Position numbers and translations under genes: made by a program | In this document: piece by piece, positions 52,351 to 61,731 of the stretch | Layout of the letters: every line of letters begins with the position of its first letter | Numbering within the stretch: the stretch's first letter is position 1 | Notes under the pieces: generated by a model | Seen by the model: only the letters and a program-made list of their open reading frames with translations | Database searches by the model: none | What the model was told of the DNA's origin: nothing | DNA from: Ochrobactrum teleogrylli | GTDB taxonomy: Bacteria; Pseudomonadota; Alphaproteobacteria; Rhizobiales; Rhizobiaceae | Direction: 5' to 3' | NCBI RefSeq assembly: GCF_006376685.1 | Contig: NZ_VEWL01000011.1 | Coordinates: 1-64,000, forward strand | Length of the DNA stretch: 64,000 bases

Positions 52351-53937
52351 ATGAGAACCAGAACATCGTCCATCATCCTTGCCTTCCTGCTTGCACTTGG
52401 CTGCTCGACAGCAGCCCTGTCGCAGTCGGTTTCCATACAGAACCAGCCAAATCCGGCTGCCGACGCGATACAGATTCCAAAGGGCAGCACAGAGAAAGCC
52501 CTCAAGGCCCTGCCACAGATTGTTGCCGACATCATGAAACGCAGCCACGTTCCCGGCATGGCGGTTGCTGTCGTGAGCGGCGGCAAGACCGTTTTCGCCA
52601 AGGGTTATGGCAAACGCGAGGTCGGCAAAGAGGCCGCGGTCGATGCCGAGACTGTTTTCCAGATTGCCTCTATTTCCAAGTCGCTTTCTGCGACGGTCGC
52701 CGCCATTGAAGTGTCAAAGGGCACGGTTGCATGGGACGACCCGGTGGCAAAACACCTGTCCGGCTTCAAGCTCGCCAATGACTATGTTTCTGAAAACGGA
52801 ACAATCGGGGATTTCTTTGCACACCGCAGTGGCCTGCCGGGTACGGCGGGTGACGATCTGGAAGACCTGGGCTTCAAGCGCAACGATGTCATTGCCCGCT
52901 TGCAGCAATTGCCGCTCGATCCGTTCCGCACCTCTTATCACTATGCGAATTTCAGTACGACCATCGGCGCGGAAGCCGTTGCCGCAGCGGCGCGTGAACC
53001 GTGGGAAAAACTCGCCGATGAGCAGCTGCTGAAGCCGCTTGGCATGAAATCGACCAGCTATCGCTATGCCGATTATACGGCGCATGCCAACCGCGCCGCA
53101 TTGCATGTTTATCAAAATGACGCTTTTTTGCCGCTCGGGCAACGCAATGCGGATGAACAGGCGCCAGCTGGCGGTGTCTCATCCAATGTCATTGATCTGG
53201 CGGAGTGGCTGAAACTGCTGCTCGCCAATGGCGAATACAAGGGCAAGCGAATGATCACCGAAGACGCGCTCTTGCCAGCACTTTCGCCGCAGTCGTTCAG
53301 CGCGCGGGCACATGACACCAGCGCGCGTTCCGGCTTTTACGGCTATGGCTTCAACGTCAATACGGAACTGGGCGGACGGCCATCCATGGGACACTCCGGC
53401 GCTTTCCTGCTCGGCGCAGGCACCGCCTTCAAGATCGTGCCGTCAGCCGATATCGGCATTATTGTCCTGACGAATGGCGCACCGGTGGGCGCTGCGGAAT
53501 CTGTCGTGGCGCAGTTCACCGACACTGCACTTTACGGCAAATCCTCTCGCGACTGGTTTGCCGCCTATAATGGCGTCATGAAAGGCTTTTTCCAACCGCA
53601 AGGCGACCTGTCCTTCAAGGAAAAGCCGGCCCAACCAGTCCCGGCCAAAACCTTGCAGGATTATACCGGCAGCTTCGGCAACGCCTATTTCGGCAAGACG
53701 GAAATCAGGGAGATCAACGGAACGCTGACGCTGGTGCTCGGTCCGAAGGAAATGCAGTTCCCACTACAACATTGGGACGGCGACACTTTCGCCTTTGTCC
53801 CGGTCGGAGAGGCCGAACTGGTCGGTTCGCTGGCCTCCATCGTCTTCAAACTCGATCAGGGGCAAGTGCAGGGCTTTGACATTGATTTCTACAATACAGG
53901 TGGCGCGGGCCACTGGACCAAGGCCCCGCGTTCATAA
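52351..53937 (+). CDS. Periplasmic serine hydrolase (beta-lactamase fold) with C-terminal DUF3471-like domain
   Basis: A 528-residue exported protein (signal peptide, cleavage near AALSQSV; a Cys at residue 18 gives a possible lipobox ALGC). Catalytic Ser107-x-x-Lys110 (SISK), YAN in SYHYANFSTTIG, and HSG in GHSGAFLLG. Residues about 430-528 form a beta-rich domain (LQDYTGSFGNAYFGKTEIRE) like the DUF3471 tail of esterase-type members. Together with the first hydrolase it flanks the barrel gene, so the three are probably one operon. Confidence 0.82.
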   Translation: MRTRTSSIILAFLLALGCSTAALSQSVSIQNQPNPAADAIQIPKGSTEKALKALPQIVADIMKRSHVPGMAVAVVSGGKTVFAKGYGKREVGKEAAVDAETVFQIASISKSLSATVAAIEVSKGTVAWDDPVAKHLSGFKLANDYVSENGTIGDFFAHRSGLPGTAGDDLEDLGFKRNDVIARLQQLPLDPFRTSYHYANFSTTIGAEAVAAAAREPWEKLADEQLLKPLGMKSTSYRYADYTAHANRAALHVYQNDAFLPLGQRNADEQAPAGGVSSNVIDLAEWLKLLLANGEYKGKRMITEDALLPALSPQSFSARAHDTSARSGFYGYGFNVNTELGGRPSMGHSGAFLLGAGTAFKIVPSADIGIIVLTNGAPVGAAESVVAQFTDTALYGKSSRDWFAAYNGVMKGFFQPQGDLSFKEKPAQPVPAKTLQDYTGSFGNAYFGKTEIREINGTLTLVLGPKEMQFPLQHWDGDTFAFVPVGEAELVGSLASIVFKLDQGQVQGFDIDFYNTGGAGHWTKAPRS

Positions 53938-53956
53938 AACATCCCGACCGTCGGTG

Positions 53957-56900
53957 CTACCAATGGTAGCGCAGCATACCTTTTCCGGCATAGTTACTGC
54001 TATTGCCGGAAAATTCGGCATCGAATGCAGCGCCCAATGACAGCCCGTTGTTCCAGAGCATTTCCGCTGAAACACTGGCGAGCCCGGTGTCGCGGGGCAT
54101 GGTTGCGCCATTCACGACAAAACCGGCTCCCGGCAATCCTGCAAATACAGCCGTCATGGCACGGTCGTTATTGAAGTTTCTCAGCCACGCAGCCCTGCCT
54201 GCAAGGGTGAGAACCCCGTCAGGGAGCACGAAGGATTTATCCGCTCTTAAACCCAGTTCGCTGCGACCGGCTGTTTCGTGTTTCGATGCATAATCCAGCG
54301 CATAGCTATCCCGACCGCCGTTGAGCTTTTCGGCATAGGACGGCAGGTTGAAGTTGACGAATTGCCCAGCGGCATAGGGCGTAATCCCGATCCATGGCGT
54401 ATCGAAACGATAGCCAGTTTCCAAACGGCCTGACCATGTATTGGCATTATAGTCGGCCTGCAATGTATCCACGCCATTCAATGCGACGGCGCGTTCCGTC
54501 TCTATATCCTGCCAGCCATAGGCAAGCGCCGCGCTGAAATAAGCGTTTCCGACAGTCTGACGGCCATAAAGGCCAAGCTGGAACAGATCGGAATCACCGC
54601 TGCCCAGACCATCGGAGAGACTGAAACTGCCATGTCCGCCAGCCACGGCAAAGCCGAGCAAGGTGTCGGGTGACAGCCGGTAGTCCGCACCCACGGCCAC
54701 ACCGTTGATCTTGCTGCGCAGATCATGCGAACCGATGATGCTGTCGCCATCCAGCGAACGCGAAGCGCCATAACCCGCGCCCCACAGATTCCATCGTCCC
54801 ATAAACGGGTCGGACGTATCGCGCGTAGCTGAAGTCGCTCGACCCGCCACCAACGGATCGGTCAGCGTCGTCATGAACTGGCTCATCGCATCCACGGTTG
54901 TCTGTTGTACGGCGGTCGCCAGTTCGCCCGATGTGACTGTCAGGCCTTCCGCATCCAACCCACCATAAGCCAGCGGAATTTGACCTTCCCGATTGAAATA
55001 GTCGACCAGCGCCGCAGAGACATTGCGCTGGTTCACGTTGAGGCCCGTCAGGTTCAAGGTCAGATCAAGATAGGCATTATCGGCATCGTAGCTCAGGTTA
55101 GAGGTAAAGCTTCGAGGCAGATCCGTCGTCAATTCCGTGCCGAACCGGCTGTCGCCAATTCCGCCTTCCGCGTTCAGAATCGTATAGCGACGCATGACAT
55201 ATTTATCGGGCGCGAAAGTCGCGGCCACCATCGCCCCGCCCAGATCGGCTTGACCGCTGACATTGACCCGGTCGGCGTCCGATGCAGAAACCTCCACGGC
55301 ATAGGTCGATGCGCCGGTGAAGCTCAAGTCGCCGTTGACCGTCAGCGTGCCGATGGAATTGCCGGGCGCAAGCGTGCCACCGTCAATATGCGTGGTGGAA
55401 ACCATGCCGTTTCCGCCAAGTTCACCGCCTGCATGGACGGTGACCAGCGATGAAGACGCAATCGAGCCGTTGACCGCAAGACGACCGGCATAAATCTCCG
55501 TCGCGCCTGAATAGCTGTTGTTACCGCTCAGAACACTTGTGCCTTCACCGATTTGCCAGAACGCGCCAGACCCGGAAATGGCTCCCGAAAAGGCATAATT
55601 GTCGGAGCGATTGAAGGCGAGCGTGCCATTGTTGACGATATTACCGGCAATGCTTCCCGTTTCGCCAAGTCCGACCACCAGCATACCGGCCTTCACCGTA
55701 GTTCCGCCGCCATAGCTGTTATTGCCGGCTAGCACCGTCACGCCGCTGCCGATTTGCTCAAACGAACCCGAGCCGGAAATATCGCCTTTCAGCACAACCG
55801 TTCCGGAACGATTAACGACGAACTGCCCGTTATTCTCGACATTTGCCGCAAGCGTGCCGTTTTCACCGCCATCGCCCAGTTGCAGTGTGCCGGAGGATAC
55901 GGTGACGCCGCCGCCATACTGGTTGCGGCCCGTCAAAACGAGAGCGCCGCTGCCCACCTGCTCCAGTTTGCCGTCACCCCACACCATTCCGTCGAATGTC
56001 ACGGTGTCGGACCGATCAAACGCCAGTGTTCCGTTATTGATGACGTGACCTGTGATCGAGCCGGACGTACCCCCATCACCGATCTGCAAACGACCGGCGG
56101 TAATCGTCGTCGCACCGGTATAGGTGTTGCTGCCAGTCAGAATGGTTGTGCCTGTGCCGATCTGCTGCACGCTACCCGTACCGCTGATGGCACCTGCAAA
56201 GGTCATTGTGTCGGAGCGGTTGAAGCCCAGAATGCCGTTATTGCTGATATTGCCCATAAGGGAGCCGGTTGTGCCGCCATTGCCGATAACCAGCGCACCC
56301 AAGGTGATAGAGGTGCCGCCCGTATAGCTGTTGTCACCTGACAGGATTGTGGCGCCTGACCCGATCTGGTTTACCCCACCACTACCGCTGATATCGCCGG
56401 AGAAAAGCACCGCATCCGAACGGTTAAAGACAAGTGCGCCATCATTCACGACATTGCCTTCGATCCAGCCGGAATTGCCACCTGTGCCGAGTTGCAGCAC
56501 ACCATTGGCGATCGTCGTTCCGCCATAATAGGCGTTGTCGGCTGCAAGGATGGTCGTACCGGACCCGGCCTGCACGAACGAACCAGTTCCGACGATAAGG
56601 CCTTCGATACTGTAACTGTCCGAGCGGTCGACTGCCAGAACACCTTCGTTCAAAATCCCACCGATGATGGAGCCTGTCGTTCCGCCGTCACCGATCTGCA
56701 ATGTGCCATCAGAAATGAACGTATTGCCGGTATAGCTGTTGTCGCCGGTCAGAACCGTCGTACCCACGCCTGCCTGAATCAGCGCGCCTGCACCCGAAAC
56801 CATACCCGAATAGGTGTAGCTGTTCTGCCGGTTGAATACGAGACCGCCATTATTGACGATATTTCCCGCAACTGAACCCGTTGCGCCACCATTGCCAATC

Positions 56901-59900
56901 TGGAGGAAGCCGTTGGCAACGGTCGTGCCTCCACCATGGGTGGCGTCACCACTGAGAATGAGCGAACCCGCCCCCTCCTTGTACAATGCGCCATTGCCAG
57001 ACACATCGGCGGTCAGATTGAGTGCCGTCGCAAGCAAGGTGTCGATGGTTGCCGTTCCCGACAATTCGACGTCCCGCGTGAGCGTGATGTTGCCGAGCGT
57101 GGCAAGCGCCGCATCGCTGATCTGGATGGCCGCTGCACCAGTACCGATATTCTGCGCTTCATATATGGCAAGCGTGCCGCCGAGAATATTGGTCTCGCCC
57201 TGAAAACCGTTACTGCCTGTCAGGACCAGAATGCCGTCTCCATCCTTGGTCAGGCTGCTATTGACGCCCGCGCCGGTGATGTCGCCCGCAAAAACCGTAT
57301 CCTCATCCTGATTGACGGTGAGGCTCGCATTATCGATGGAGATTGTGCCGCCGCTTCCCCACAAGGAACGCATGGTGAGCACATTGCCGTTAAGGTCGAG
57401 CGTGCCGCCTGTCATCAGATACTCGGTCATGTTCGGCAGCGCGCCGGGTGTATTGGCCGCCATACGGAGCGTGCCAGCCTCGATCAGCGTGCCGCCGGAC
57501 CAGCTATTCGCCGCATTTCCGACGAGCAATGTTCCATCGCCCTGCTTGGTCAGCGAACCCGCGCCGGAAATACTTCCGCTCAGTTGCAGTTGGGTCCCTG
57601 ACGCCACGTCGAATGCCGCTTCACCGCCCAATGACACGAAGCTGGCGAGCGAGAGTGCGCCAGTCGTCTGCAGCGTGCCATTGTTGATCGTCAGTCCATT
57701 GGTGGCCTGTCCCAGATTATTCGCGGCAGAAACTTGTAATATTCCCGCACTGATGATCGTATCACCGGAATAGCTGTTGGAACCCGACAGAACAAGCAGG
57801 CCGTCGCCGGTTTTCTCCAGCCCGTCGCTGCCTGTAATCGTCGATGCGATAGTTGCGGTTTCACCGGCCAGCACACGCAATTCCGGCACGGCTATGGTTA
57901 TGACATTGTCCGAATAGCCGGTGAGATTGAGGGCCGCGCCACCCGTGATCGTATAGTCACCGCCTGCGAACTGGAGCCCGACGGCTGTTTGCGTTCCATC
58001 CAGCGTGACCGTGCCCCCAGTACCGCGGAAAACCGCGTAGCCGCTTCCCCATTGGGAAAGAAGCGAAGGATTACCGCCGACAGGATCGTACCAGTTCTGT
58101 TCTGTTGCGGACCATGTGCCGGTATCGCCCCAGGTCTGAAGAATATTGAGGCCGTTGGCTGAGACCAGAAGGTCCACGGCGTTTGGCGCGCTTTCAATGC
58201 TATAATTATACGCGATGGGACCGGTAGCCGGCGTCTCGCCGACTATCAAACCGCCATTGGATTCCGTTAGGGCGCCGCTATAGGAAATCATGCGATGATA
58301 ACCGAGCAGCGAGCTGGTCGAACTTCCATCGACTTTCAGCGTCGCGCCGTTCAACGCCAGATCGCCGTTAACCTGAATGGACGCCGCCTTCTCCGCATTG
58401 GAAGCGCCAAGCCCGTAGACAAATGTCCCACCGCTTTGAAGCGTCAGGTCGCCATTGACCGTCAACTGCGATTGCAAGCTCGGTGCGATCTTGCCACCAT
58501 TGTTGATCGTGGTGTTGCCCAAAGTGCCGGAACCGCTGATCGTCCCGCCCGCATTGACTGTGATCGTGCCTCCGACAACAGCCGAACTTGTCAGCACGAC
58601 ACTGCTGTTGGAAACGGTCGACTGACCGGCGAACTGGGCCAATCCCGGACCAGTGATTGTGGTTCCACCGCCCAGAAAATTGATTGTGCCAGTGCCCTGC
58701 ACCGTTGTATCGAAGCGGTAGCCAGCGGTATCATGATTAAGGTTGAGCGTTCCCTGACTACCGAGCACTACGGTGCTGTGGATCGTTCCGGCTGCGACCG
58801 CTGTCTCGCCCGCAGCCGCGCCAATATTCACTGTGCCCTGCGCTCCGTTCTGTCCAACATGCACGATGCTGCCGCCTGCCGCCAAGCCAATGCGTGCACC
58901 ATTGGAAACGGTCAGTGTTCCATTACCGACATAGCCCACATTGACTTCGGCGATATTCAGAAGCGAACCGGCCCCGTCCACCAGGACCCGCGCTGTGTTG
59001 CTGCCGGGATCGCCTGCCCCAAGCATCAATTGACCGCCATACACCACGCCGCCCTCAGTGATGGAAAACAGATCACCGATATTGACGGCGCCACCGACAT
59101 GAAGGCTTGATCCTGCTCCGCTGACAGTCAACGAGTTTTCTGGGCCGGCAACAACGGATGGCGTGTCGCCCACAACGACGTCTCCACCAACATTCACCCT
59201 GCCGCCATTCGCTATGCCAAGTGAGTCGTTGCCATAGCCCGTCACCGACAATGTTCCGCTGACATTAAGACTAGTGCCGATGCCGCTTACTTGCCCGGAT
59301 GCCGTTTCGCCCTGAGCAGACCCTACAACAACATTCTCGGCATTCAGTTGCGCGCCCGAAGTCAGGGCGAGCGTGCCGCCATGAATGCCGAGGTTTCCGT
59401 TGAATGTTTCGGGCGACCCGGTCAAAGTCCACGCACTGGTATCACGCTTTTCGAGCGCATCGAATCCTTGAAACCTTTTTTCAAAACCGGTCAGGTCGAA
59501 CTGGGCCGCACCAGCCCCACCAAAAACCAAAGTGTTCTGGCCGTTCTTATCCGCGACGACCTTGCCGTTGAAGGCGTAACCGGCCCCCAGAACCAGCGTA
59601 TTGTTGCTGCCGGTGAATTGCACGGCGACGGCACGCGAACCGTCCTGATTGACACCGCCGGAAATCGTTCCGGCATTAAAAAGGGTTGCGTCGCCCGAAA
59701 AGAAATAGACCCCAACACCGGCAGCACCAGATTGTCCGTCGGTTCCATTATACCACCAGGAAGGTGGCGATGACGGCGTGGAAGGCGCTTTTCCGCCCGC
59801 CCCTGCATTGCCGCCCGTAATATTTGCACCGGCACTGTTGGTCAGTGTGCCCCCCGCGGCCATGGAAACGCCAATGCCACCATCACCTCCACGGCCGCCA

Positions 59901-61189
59901 TTGCCACCAGTGTCTGCACCGCCGCCGCCGCGACCGCCATCACCACCGTTTCCACCTGTAATCGTGCCCGCATTCGAAACCGCAGCAGCCGTTGCCGTCG
60001 CGGTAACACCATTTCCACCACGACCGCCATCGCCACCATCAGAAGCTGTATTGCCACCCGGAAGGCTCGCTCCGCCGTTTCCGCCATCGCCGCCTTTTAC
60101 GGTAACACCTGTTTCGATCGCGATCGTAGACTGGCCGAAGGAGCTGATAGCGTCACCGCCTCCGCCGCCATTACCGCTACGTCCGCCACCTGTTGTCAGG
60201 GTATCGTAGGGAGCAGATGGGAGCGATATGGGGCTTGAACATTCAATTTCGCCCTCATCGTCCTCGCAAACCATCACGCTGCCACTAGTGTTTTCGTCGG
60301 CGTGCATGCCAGAAATCCCGCCTGCACCACCTGCCCCACCATTGCCGCCCATAATGGTGCTGCCGTTGCTGACCGTGAGGTCGGACGATGTGGAAATGCC
60401 GATACCCCCACCACCACCGCCGCCACCGCCACCGCCACTGCCACCCTCGCCGGGCGTAACGGTGAAAACGTTCCATACCGTCACGCCATCGCCACCCTGC
60501 CCGCCACCACCACCAGCCCCACCCGCGCCGCCGATGAAGGTCTGGCCGGAAAGCGTCGTCACGGAATCGGTGAAGATCGCGCCGTTCCCACCACCCCCAC
60601 CGCCACCACCGCCGCCGCCCGAAGCGCCATTACCGGTGGCGAAAGCGCCTTGCCCCTTTTTCCCACCCTCGCCGGGCTTGCCGCTATCGCCATCGAAGCC
60701 GTGCACCACGAGAAAATCGGGCGCTAAAACTCCTGAATATCCGAAAATACCGTTGATGCCCGCAGCGCCGCCGTAAGCTTTTCTTGCACCCTCGCCACCG
60801 GCGCCGCCACTTGTCGAGGAAGCATGATTGCCATTATGAACACCGCCCGCGGCGCCACCGGCCCCTCCTCCTCCACCGCCACCGCCCGATGTAGCGGAAG
60901 CGCCCAATCCCTGCCCACCCGGGTTGCCTTTCGCATCGTAATGCGACGGCGGCGTACCTTCAGCTCCACCTGCCCCACCAGTCCCGGATTGCTGTTGTGC
61001 ATCAGCATTTCTGACCATCAAGGGCGAACCGATAACTGTCGCAGAAACCATGAGCGCGCAGAAAATCCGACCGAGCGCGGTTGTACTCGCCAACCGACGT
61101 TTGCCACAGTCGATTTTGGTTGACGCCGTCTCTGCACCGAAAACGCATTGTCTGAGAAAACCGAACTTCAGCTGTCTCAAATCGCCCAT
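53957..61189 (-). CDS. Giant autotransporter (type Va) with glycine-rich and repeat passenger
   Basis: A 2410-residue surface protein. The N-terminus is a long, extended-type signal (about 65 residues, ending RNADAQQQ). Residues about 66-500 are very glycine-rich (GGxGGxGGGGGG runs). Next come beta-helix segments with AidA-type repeats and, at about 1430-1900, seven tandem units of 66-68 residues of the form xLQIGDGGTTGS ... NNGxLxFNRSD ... GTTVLTGDNSYTGGT. The last 270 residues are a beta-barrel (autotransporter domain) ending MLRYHW with the final aromatic residue. Likely an adhesin or biofilm factor. It converges with the second serine hydrolase gene (19 bp apart). Confidence 0.9.
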   Translation of the reverse strand: MGDLRQLKFGFLRQCVFGAETASTKIDCGKRRLASTTALGRIFCALMVSATVIGSPLMVRNADAQQQSGTGGAGGAEGTPPSHYDAKGNPGGQGLGASATSGGGGGGGGAGGAAGGVHNGNHASSTSGGAGGEGARKAYGGAAGINGIFGYSGVLAPDFLVVHGFDGDSGKPGEGGKKGQGAFATGNGASGGGGGGGGGGGNGAIFTDSVTTLSGQTFIGGAGGAGGGGGQGGDGVTVWNVFTVTPGEGGSGGGGGGGGGGGIGISTSSDLTVSNGSTIMGGNGGAGGAGGISGMHADENTSGSVMVCEDDEGEIECSSPISLPSAPYDTLTTGGGRSGNGGGGGDAISSFGQSTIAIETGVTVKGGDGGNGGASLPGGNTASDGGDGGRGGNGVTATATAAAVSNAGTITGGNGGDGGRGGGGADTGGNGGRGGDGGIGVSMAAGGTLTNSAGANITGGNAGAGGKAPSTPSSPPSWWYNGTDGQSGAAGVGVYFFSGDATLFNAGTISGGVNQDGSRAVAVQFTGSNNTLVLGAGYAFNGKVVADKNGQNTLVFGGAGAAQFDLTGFEKRFQGFDALEKRDTSAWTLTGSPETFNGNLGIHGGTLALTSGAQLNAENVVVGSAQGETASGQVSGIGTSLNVSGTLSVTGYGNDSLGIANGGRVNVGGDVVVGDTPSVVAGPENSLTVSGAGSSLHVGGAVNIGDLFSITEGGVVYGGQLMLGAGDPGSNTARVLVDGAGSLLNIAEVNVGYVGNGTLTVSNGARIGLAAGGSIVHVGQNGAQGTVNIGAAAGETAVAAGTIHSTVVLGSQGTLNLNHDTAGYRFDTTVQGTGTINFLGGGTTITGPGLAQFAGQSTVSNSSVVLTSSAVVGGTITVNAGGTISGSGTLGNTTINNGGKIAPSLQSQLTVNGDLTLQSGGTFVYGLGASNAEKAASIQVNGDLALNGATLKVDGSSTSSLLGYHRMISYSGALTESNGGLIVGETPATGPIAYNYSIESAPNAVDLLVSANGLNILQTWGDTGTWSATEQNWYDPVGGNPSLLSQWGSGYAVFRGTGGTVTLDGTQTAVGLQFAGGDYTITGGAALNLTGYSDNVITIAVPELRVLAGETATIASTITGSDGLEKTGDGLLVLSGSNSYSGDTIISAGILQVSAANNLGQATNGLTINNGTLQTTGALSLASFVSLGGEAAFDVASGTQLQLSGSISGAGSLTKQGDGTLLVGNAANSWSGGTLIEAGTLRMAANTPGALPNMTEYLMTGGTLDLNGNVLTMRSLWGSGGTISIDNASLTVNQDEDTVFAGDITGAGVNSSLTKDGDGILVLTGSNGFQGETNILGGTLAIYEAQNIGTGAAAIQISDAALATLGNITLTRDVELSGTATIDTLLATALNLTADVSGNGALYKEGAGSLILSGDATHGGGTTVANGFLQIGNGGATGSVAGNIVNNGGLVFNRQNSYTYSGMVSGAGALIQAGVGTTVLTGDNSYTGNTFISDGTLQIGDGGTTGSIIGGILNEGVLAVDRSDSYSIEGLIVGTGSFVQAGSGTTILAADNAYYGGTTIANGVLQLGTGGNSGWIEGNVVNDGALVFNRSDAVLFSGDISGSGGVNQIGSGATILSGDNSYTGGTSITLGALVIGNGGTTGSLMGNISNNGILGFNRSDTMTFAGAISGTGSVQQIGTGTTILTGSNTYTGATTITAGRLQIGDGGTSGSITGHVINNGTLAFDRSDTVTFDGMVWGDGKLEQVGSGALVLTGRNQYGGGVTVSSGTLQLGDGGENGTLAANVENNGQFVVNRSGTVVLKGDISGSGSFEQIGSGVTVLAGNNSYGGGTTVKAGMLVVGLGETGSIAGNIVNNGTLAFNRSDNYAFSGAISGSGAFWQIGEGTSVLSGNNSYSGATEIYAGRLAVNGSIASSSLVTVHAGGELGGNGMVSTTHIDGGTLAPGNSIGTLTVNGDLSFTGASTYAVEVSASDADRVNVSGQADLGGAMVAATFAPDKYVMRRYTILNAEGGIGDSRFGTELTTDLPRSFTSNLSYDADNAYLDLTLNLTGLNVNQRNVSAALVDYFNREGQIPLAYGGLDAEGLTVTSGELATAVQQTTVDAMSQFMTTLTDPLVAGRATSATRDTSDPFMGRWNLWGAGYGASRSLDGDSIIGSHDLRSKINGVAVGADYRLSPDTLLGFAVAGGHGSFSLSDGLGSGDSDLFQLGLYGRQTVGNAYFSAALAYGWQDIETERAVALNGVDTLQADYNANTWSGRLETGYRFDTPWIGITPYAAGQFVNFNLPSYAEKLNGGRDSYALDYASKHETAGRSELGLRADKSFVLPDGVLTLAGRAAWLRNFNNDRAMTAVFAGLPGAGFVVNGATMPRDTGLASVSAEMLWNNGLSLGAAFDAEFSGNSSNYAGKGMLRYHW
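55490..56920 (-). repeat. Seven tandem repeats within the autotransporter gene
   Basis: Units of about 200 bp, encoding 66-68 residues each, diverged but clearly homologous. Each contains a GDGGTTGS-like turn, a NNGxLxFNRSD strand and an SGxGxxxQxGxGTTxLxGxNxYxGGT strand. DNA identity between units is only moderate, so recent copy-number change is not obvious. The last partial unit is followed by the linker to the barrel. Edges are approximate. Confidence 0.7.
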
Positions 61190-61358
61190 TCGACATTGCC
61201 CCGATAAATTGACTTCTCCGCCACCAAGGATTTGCCATAGGCTTCGGATTTATCAAGAGATTCCGGACGAACAGCCATTCTGGTTTTCTGAATCAACACA
61301 AATGGAAAATCTGAGTTATCTCCTCAGCCGGATAATCGACAACAAATTGTGGGATACG

Positions 61359-61571
61359 TTATAGATAGCGGGTCAGCAGATCAGCCTGCTCCCGCAAAAT
61401 AGCGGCAGCTTCATGGGGCGTTTCGGTGTCCAACAGAGCCGAAATCGCTGCTTCCAGAATAAGAAGATTGCGAGCTTTTAGATAGCGAACACGCGCTTTC
61501 TCAGCAATTATATCCAGTTCTTCGTGGCTCAATCCTATATGCCTCAATCTCGCATGTACCGCAGACGTCAC
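61359..61571 (-). CDS. Small hypothetical protein
   Basis: Predicted helical protein of 70 residues from a GTG at 61571 (82 from a TTG at 61607). It includes LSHEELDIIAEKARVRYLKARNLLILEAAISALL. Short, amphipathic, no signal peptide, no recognised domain. A perfect 9-bp hairpin (61575-61595) overlaps the longer N-terminus, which argues for the GTG start or for a hairpin that limits translation. It lies divergent from the Nramp-like gene and 169 bp before the autotransporter start. Confidence 0.5.
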   Translation of the reverse strand: MTSAVHARLRHIGLSHEELDIIAEKARVRYLKARNLLILEAAISALLDTETPHEAAAILREQADLLTRYL

Positions 61572-61574
61572 GTC

Positions 61575-61595
61575 AGAGCGGCTCAAAGCCGCTCT
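61575..61595. other. Perfect hairpin upstream of the small hypothetical gene
   Basis: agagcggct (61575-61583), loop caa, agccgctct (61587-61595). GC-rich stem of 9 bp without a long T-run. Could be a terminator, a leader structure or part of a dispersed palindrome. Confidence 0.5.
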
Positions 61596-61731
61596 TCCCA
61601 ACCGCAAGCGATTGCCTTTGTTCCTGCATGTTCATGGCATCACAAGCGATCCGGCATTGGAACAAATTTGCCCGCCAATTGTTCGACCCAGCGAAAATCA
61701 TAGGATTCCTATGGTGTCCATGGATTAGGAT

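Noticed and set aside
55490-56920. Regular repeats of about 200 bp taken as a possible CRISPR or satellite array
   Set aside because: Units are coding, much longer than CRISPR repeats, diverged in sequence, and keep one open reading frame.
55722-60776. Long plus-strand reading frames rich in Pro and Arg opposite the autotransporter
   Set aside because: They are antisense shadows of a GC-rich repetitive coding sequence: proline runs are the complement of glycine codons, no ribosome sites or domains were found, and the minus-strand gene is well supported.
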